The notes below the pieces were generated by a model. It worked only from the letters and a program-made list of their open reading frames with translations. It did not search any database and had not been told where the DNA came from. Of a stretch of DNA of 64,000 nt, positions 60,626 through 64,000 are shown piece by piece. The position numbers and the translations under genes are program-made. The first letter of the stretch is position 1. Every line of letters starts with the position of its first letter. The stretch covers positions 43,985 through 107,984 of the forward strand of contig JAIKWV010000019.1 in NCBI GenBank assembly GCA_024684435.1, given 5' to 3'. This DNA is from Clostridiales bacterium. Its GTDB lineage: Bacteria; Bacillota; Clostridia; Oscillospirales; Acutalibacteraceae.

Positions 60626-61711
60626 TTACATTATCTCCCATTTTGCGTTTTCATACTCGTGATTATAACGGTCAAGCAACGAATCATAATATGTCTTTAC
60701 CGTCTCGCTCTTTTCGCTATCTGACAATTCCGGACATGTTTTTGTTATGAAATCAGAAAGCAACTCGGTGGTCAGACGCATGCCGTCGGCATTGACCTTC
60801 CACCTTTCATACATATGCTTTGAAAGATCAAATCCGAAAGAAGAGGGATCAACATTGAGATCAATATAATCCAGTCCCAGATTTGCAGCGTAATCCGCTA
60901 CGGCGCGGTATTTTTCGTTGCTCCAATAATATGGGGACACTGTTTTATACAAGATTATCTTTATATCGTTGTCGCGGCAAAGGTCTATTAACTTTTTAAA
61001 ATATTTGTCGGCGTCGGGATCTATCTTAACTGTTCCCTTACAGTTTTCGGTCATATACCCGCTCTCTTCAGACATATCGATGCGGATATACATGGGAATA
61101 GATCCGTTATAAGTTGTGTTGATTTTTTCGGAATAATATTTGAAATAATCAGATGAAAAATCAAAAGTTGAACAGAAAGCAAAAACAGGGAAAACGGTTT
61201 TTGACAAGTTTATAAATTTGTCAAAATAATATTGTGGAAGAGCTTTGCTTTTTGTGTAGTAAGATTCAAAAATATCATTTGAAAACTCAATGCGGGACCG
61301 CACATCTTTTATTGCATACAAAGCCTTTGAATCATATTCTTTAGATGATGTACTGTTTGACTCTGTGAGCATAAGCGTATCGATCAGCACTACTTTTGGA
61401 GATTGAGTTTTAAGGGCATACTTGAGGTAGTGATATGTGGTGTGAAATCGCTGATCCGGTGAGGCAAGGACATAGGAAGTAAGACCGGACCTTTCCCATA
61501 GCACAGCCGGATTGAATCCATTATATGATTGACATGAACCCAATACCAATATGTCCAACGTATTCGGTTCAATTGCGGAGAATCCTTCAGTTTGATATGT
61601 TTGAGGATTGCTGCCGCTGATCCATTTCGGCACTGAAAATTCGCTTAGCAATACTATGCCGAGAATTGTTGATACAAGTGCAAGCAATAATTTTGATATC
61701 GTTTTTTTCAT
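60626..61711 (-). CDS. SGNH-like exported protein paired with MBOAT
   Basis: 361 residues. One N-terminal signal-anchor helix (LLLALVSTILGIVLLSEF), then an SGNH-type fold with LDILVLGSCQSYNGF (Ser in place of GDS as GSCQS), a distal DADKYFKKLID and DGMRLTTELL. Such proteins accompany AlgI-like acyltransferases and complete acyl transfer to surface polymers. Starts 12 bases after the MBOAT gene. Confidence 0.75.
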   Translation of the reverse strand: MKKTISKLLLALVSTILGIVLLSEFSVPKWISGSNPQTYQTEGFSAIEPNTLDILVLGSCQSYNGFNPAVLWERSGLTSYVLASPDQRFHTTYHYLKYALKTQSPKVVLIDTLMLTESNSTSSKEYDSKALYAIKDVRSRIEFSNDIFESYYTKSKALPQYYFDKFINLSKTVFPVFAFCSTFDFSSDYFKYYSEKINTTYNGSIPMYIRIDMSEESGYMTENCKGTVKIDPDADKYFKKLIDLCRDNDIKIILYKTVSPYYWSNEKYRAVADYAANLGLDYIDLNVDPSSFGFDLSKHMYERWKVNADGMRLTTELLSDFITKTCPELSDSEKSETVKTYYDSLLDRYNHEYENAKWEIM

Positions 61712-61723
61712 CTTAATTATCCT

Positions 61724-63199
61724 CTAAAAAGCGCCGTAAATAAAACTGTTAAGGTTGAATGTGTCGCCGAAATATCCGAAAGTGAATATTAAAACCAACA
61801 TGATAATATAATATGTCCATCGGAAACCGACCTTGACCTTTTGAACGTCTGTGATATCAAATCCCCGCCTGTCCTTCATAACAGCAAACAAGGTCATTGC
61901 TGCAATGAGAACAAGGTGAAAAATAAAAGATTTTTCAGATACCGATATAGAAACGAAGTTATGGTTCATTGCATCCAGAAAAACGCGCGAACCGACTTCG
62001 GGGATCGATTTAAATGATGATATGATTGCGGAAAAGAGATGTCTCACATGAGACAACGACTCGGCGTTGAAGAAGATCCATGCAAATGTTGAAAGCAAAA
62101 AAACTTTGCAGCTTTTAGAAATATATATGATAAAGGGAACTTTATCTGAGTTTTTCTTCGATTGTTTTTTTCGTTTAAAAATGCGCTCGATTATCTGATA
62201 AACCGCTTGAAGAAGTCCCCAGATAAGAAAAGTCAGACTGAATCCGTGCCATATGCCGGAAACGGCAAAAACGATGAGCAAATTCAAATAGACGCGGGAT
62301 TTTTTACAACGGCTGCCGCCCAGAGGAATATAGATATAGTCTTTCAGCCATGAGCTGAACGTTATGTGCCACCTTTTCCAAAATTCGGAAAAGCTTTGCG
62401 AGAGGTAGGGAAGACGAAAGTTTTCGGAAAGTTCAATACCGAAAAGATAGGACAATCCCCTGACAAGATCTATGCTTCCTGAAAAATCGGTGTAGATCTG
62501 CAAAGAATACAAAAATATGGCCATCAACAGGAAGATAGCATTTTTACCACCAGGGTCGTTCATTGATGACGTATATAATGCACAAAAACGGGAAATAACA
62601 AAAACCTTAAAAAAGCCGTGAAGGATCAATATGCCGGCTTGTCTTATATTTTCATAAGTAAGCCTGATTTTTGCAGAGGGGAACAATCTCTCTTCAAATG
62701 ATCCGTACCGCTCGATCGGTCCCTGCATAATGGCGGGGAAATAAATATAGTAAAGCAACAGTTTGCCAAAAGACTTCTCCGGAGGATATTTGTTATTATA
62801 AATGTCTGCAGTGTAACTGATGTACCTCAAGACAAAATATGAGCAGCCGAGGGTCGTTGTTGTTTCAGACATTCTAAGAGTTGAAAAAAGGAAGACTTTA
62901 TTTCCGTGCCATTCTGAAAACACTTTGACGAGCAGCCATCCTGACAAATATATAAAAATCGACAAAAACAGCAATACACGTCGAGGGATCTTTCCGGATA
63001 GGCAGGAGATCTTTTTTGCCAGGAAAAAAGAAGACAGCGAACATAAAACCATTACAGCGGTTCCGACAGGACTGCACAGCGCAAAATAAAGCGCGCTGGC
63101 ACAAAGAAGCACCTTCCATTGATGCCTGCCGGGAACAACGTAATAGATTACCATTGAAATAAATATTAAAGAAAAAGAAAAACAAGAAAAAATGTTCAT
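61724..63199 (-). CDS. MBOAT family O-acyltransferase (AlgI/DltB-like)
   Basis: 491 residues, about eleven membrane helices. WKRWHITFSSWLKDYIYIPL and the catalytic His of VSGIWHGFSLTFLIWG are the MBOAT hallmarks. It moves acyl groups across the membrane for O-acylation of cell-surface polysaccharide. GGAG is upstream of ATG. With the following SGNH gene it forms a two-gene operon. Confidence 0.92.
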   Translation of the reverse strand: MNIFSCFSFSLIFISMVIYYVVPGRHQWKVLLCASALYFALCSPVGTAVMVLCSLSSFFLAKKISCLSGKIPRRVLLFLSIFIYLSGWLLVKVFSEWHGNKVFLFSTLRMSETTTTLGCSYFVLRYISYTADIYNNKYPPEKSFGKLLLYYIYFPAIMQGPIERYGSFEERLFPSAKIRLTYENIRQAGILILHGFFKVFVISRFCALYTSSMNDPGGKNAIFLLMAIFLYSLQIYTDFSGSIDLVRGLSYLFGIELSENFRLPYLSQSFSEFWKRWHITFSSWLKDYIYIPLGGSRCKKSRVYLNLLIVFAVSGIWHGFSLTFLIWGLLQAVYQIIERIFKRKKQSKKNSDKVPFIIYISKSCKVFLLSTFAWIFFNAESLSHVRHLFSAIISSFKSIPEVGSRVFLDAMNHNFVSISVSEKSFIFHLVLIAAMTLFAVMKDRRGFDITDVQKVKVGFRWTYYIIMLVLIFTFGYFGDTFNLNSFIYGAF

Positions 63200-63368
63200 A
63201 CTTCGCTCCGATCCTACCGATTTTAACAGCGAAAATCATTTATTAAATTATAATTGGATAGAAAATATTTGTCAACAGACAAGCAACAAGATATAAAACG
63301 CAATATCGCGAACGCCCGGGGAAGTGTAAGAAGAAGGATAAAAAAGGGAAAAAAGATAAAAAAAGGTG

Positions 63369-63397
63369 TTGACAAGAGGGGAGTAAAGTGGTAATAT
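63369..63397 (+). promoter_or_regulatory. rRNA operon promoter
   Basis: TTGACA (63369-63374), 17-base spacer, TAATAT (63392-63397), about 205 bases before the mature 16S end. The leader between (63398-63603) contains CTTGAAAATTAAACAACGA; no other feature seen in 63200-63603. Confidence 0.8.
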
Positions 63398-63603
63398 AAC
63401 AGGGCGCCTTCGGAAAAGGGGCGCACGGGACCTTGAAAATTAAACAACGATTTAACTTGAAAACCCTGAGATTTTTTTGCAGAATTTGAATTTTGCGACA
63501 GTAATTCGGAAACGAATTTTTTGAAACAATGCCAGGCGCATTGTAATGAGTAGAACAAATACTCTGAATAGATTGGTGCAGCTAAAAAGCTGAATCGATA
63601 CAA

Positions 63604-64000
<397 letters not shown>

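Overview
The window looks like a chromosomal segment of a Gram-positive anaerobe of the Ruminococcus / Oscillospiraceae type. It ends in the first ~400 bases of a 16S rRNA gene whose signature resembles Ruminococcus, carries anaerobe oxidative-stress genes (desulfoferrodoxin, rubrerythrin) and plant-glycan hydrolases (GH3, GH31), and uses strong AGGAGG-type ribosome binding sites. The taxonomic call is from memory of the 16S signature, not a search.

Layout. (1) 1-1.2 kb: end of a prophage lysis module (NlpC/P60-like endolysin fragment, XhlA-like protein, LL-H-type holin). (2) 1.2-19.5 kb: ordinary chromosomal genes: patatin, flavin reductase, Maf, AzlCD, SGNH esterase, desulfoferrodoxin, rubrerythrin, then a long minus-strand run (GH31, a frameshifted membrane protein, CmpB-like protein, three GNATs, YczE, TipAS, GH3), followed by plus-strand YfhO and a GGDEF protein. 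(3) 19.7-44.2 kb, minus strand: a rebuilt type 1 BREX phage-defence locus, read from the right: WYL regulator, 65-aa protein, brxA, brxB, brxC, a DUF2130 protein, pglX split into N- and C-terminal genes, pglZ, a second pglX N-terminal module, DUF2971, a DUF559 endonuclease cassette, a DUF4143 ATPase, brxL and a tandem AAA+ ATPase. (4) 44.4-52.3 kb: accessory genes between two near-identical small EF-hand proteins: LRR/DUF4132 protein, a tripartite HipBST toxin-antitoxin with three operators, PC4-like and RpoA-CTD/sigma-4 proteins, and a decapitated cysteine desulfurase. (5) 52.3-60.5 kb: core of an integrative element: LexA-box promoter with a zinc-ribbon gene, small sigma factor, DUF3987 primase/helicase, DUF4143 ATPase, and a large serine recombinase fused in frame to all but the first ~28 codons of spoVT. 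(6) 60.6-63.2 kb: SGNH-like and MBOAT acyltransferase pair. (7) 63.4-64 kb: rRNA promoter and 16S start.

The most striking feature is a family of 7-bp repeat arrays (unit close to GACAGTT / GACAGTG, both orientations) confined to 24.5-38.3 kb. They fill the spaces between BREX cistrons, start at the stop codon of the upstream gene in all six intergenic cases between adjacent genes where this can be judged, enter pglX coding sequence in frame, split pglX in two, and flank a four-helix-bundle (23S-rRNA-IVS-type) gene inserted inside pglX without closing the pglX frame. A second cassette type, a DUF559 nuclease gene between 93-bp direct repeats, sits in the same locus. The recombinase-spoVT junction suggests that the accessory region, possibly including BREX, was integrated into the sporulation regulator gene spoVT and that precise excision would restore it; the other half of spoVT is not seen in this window.
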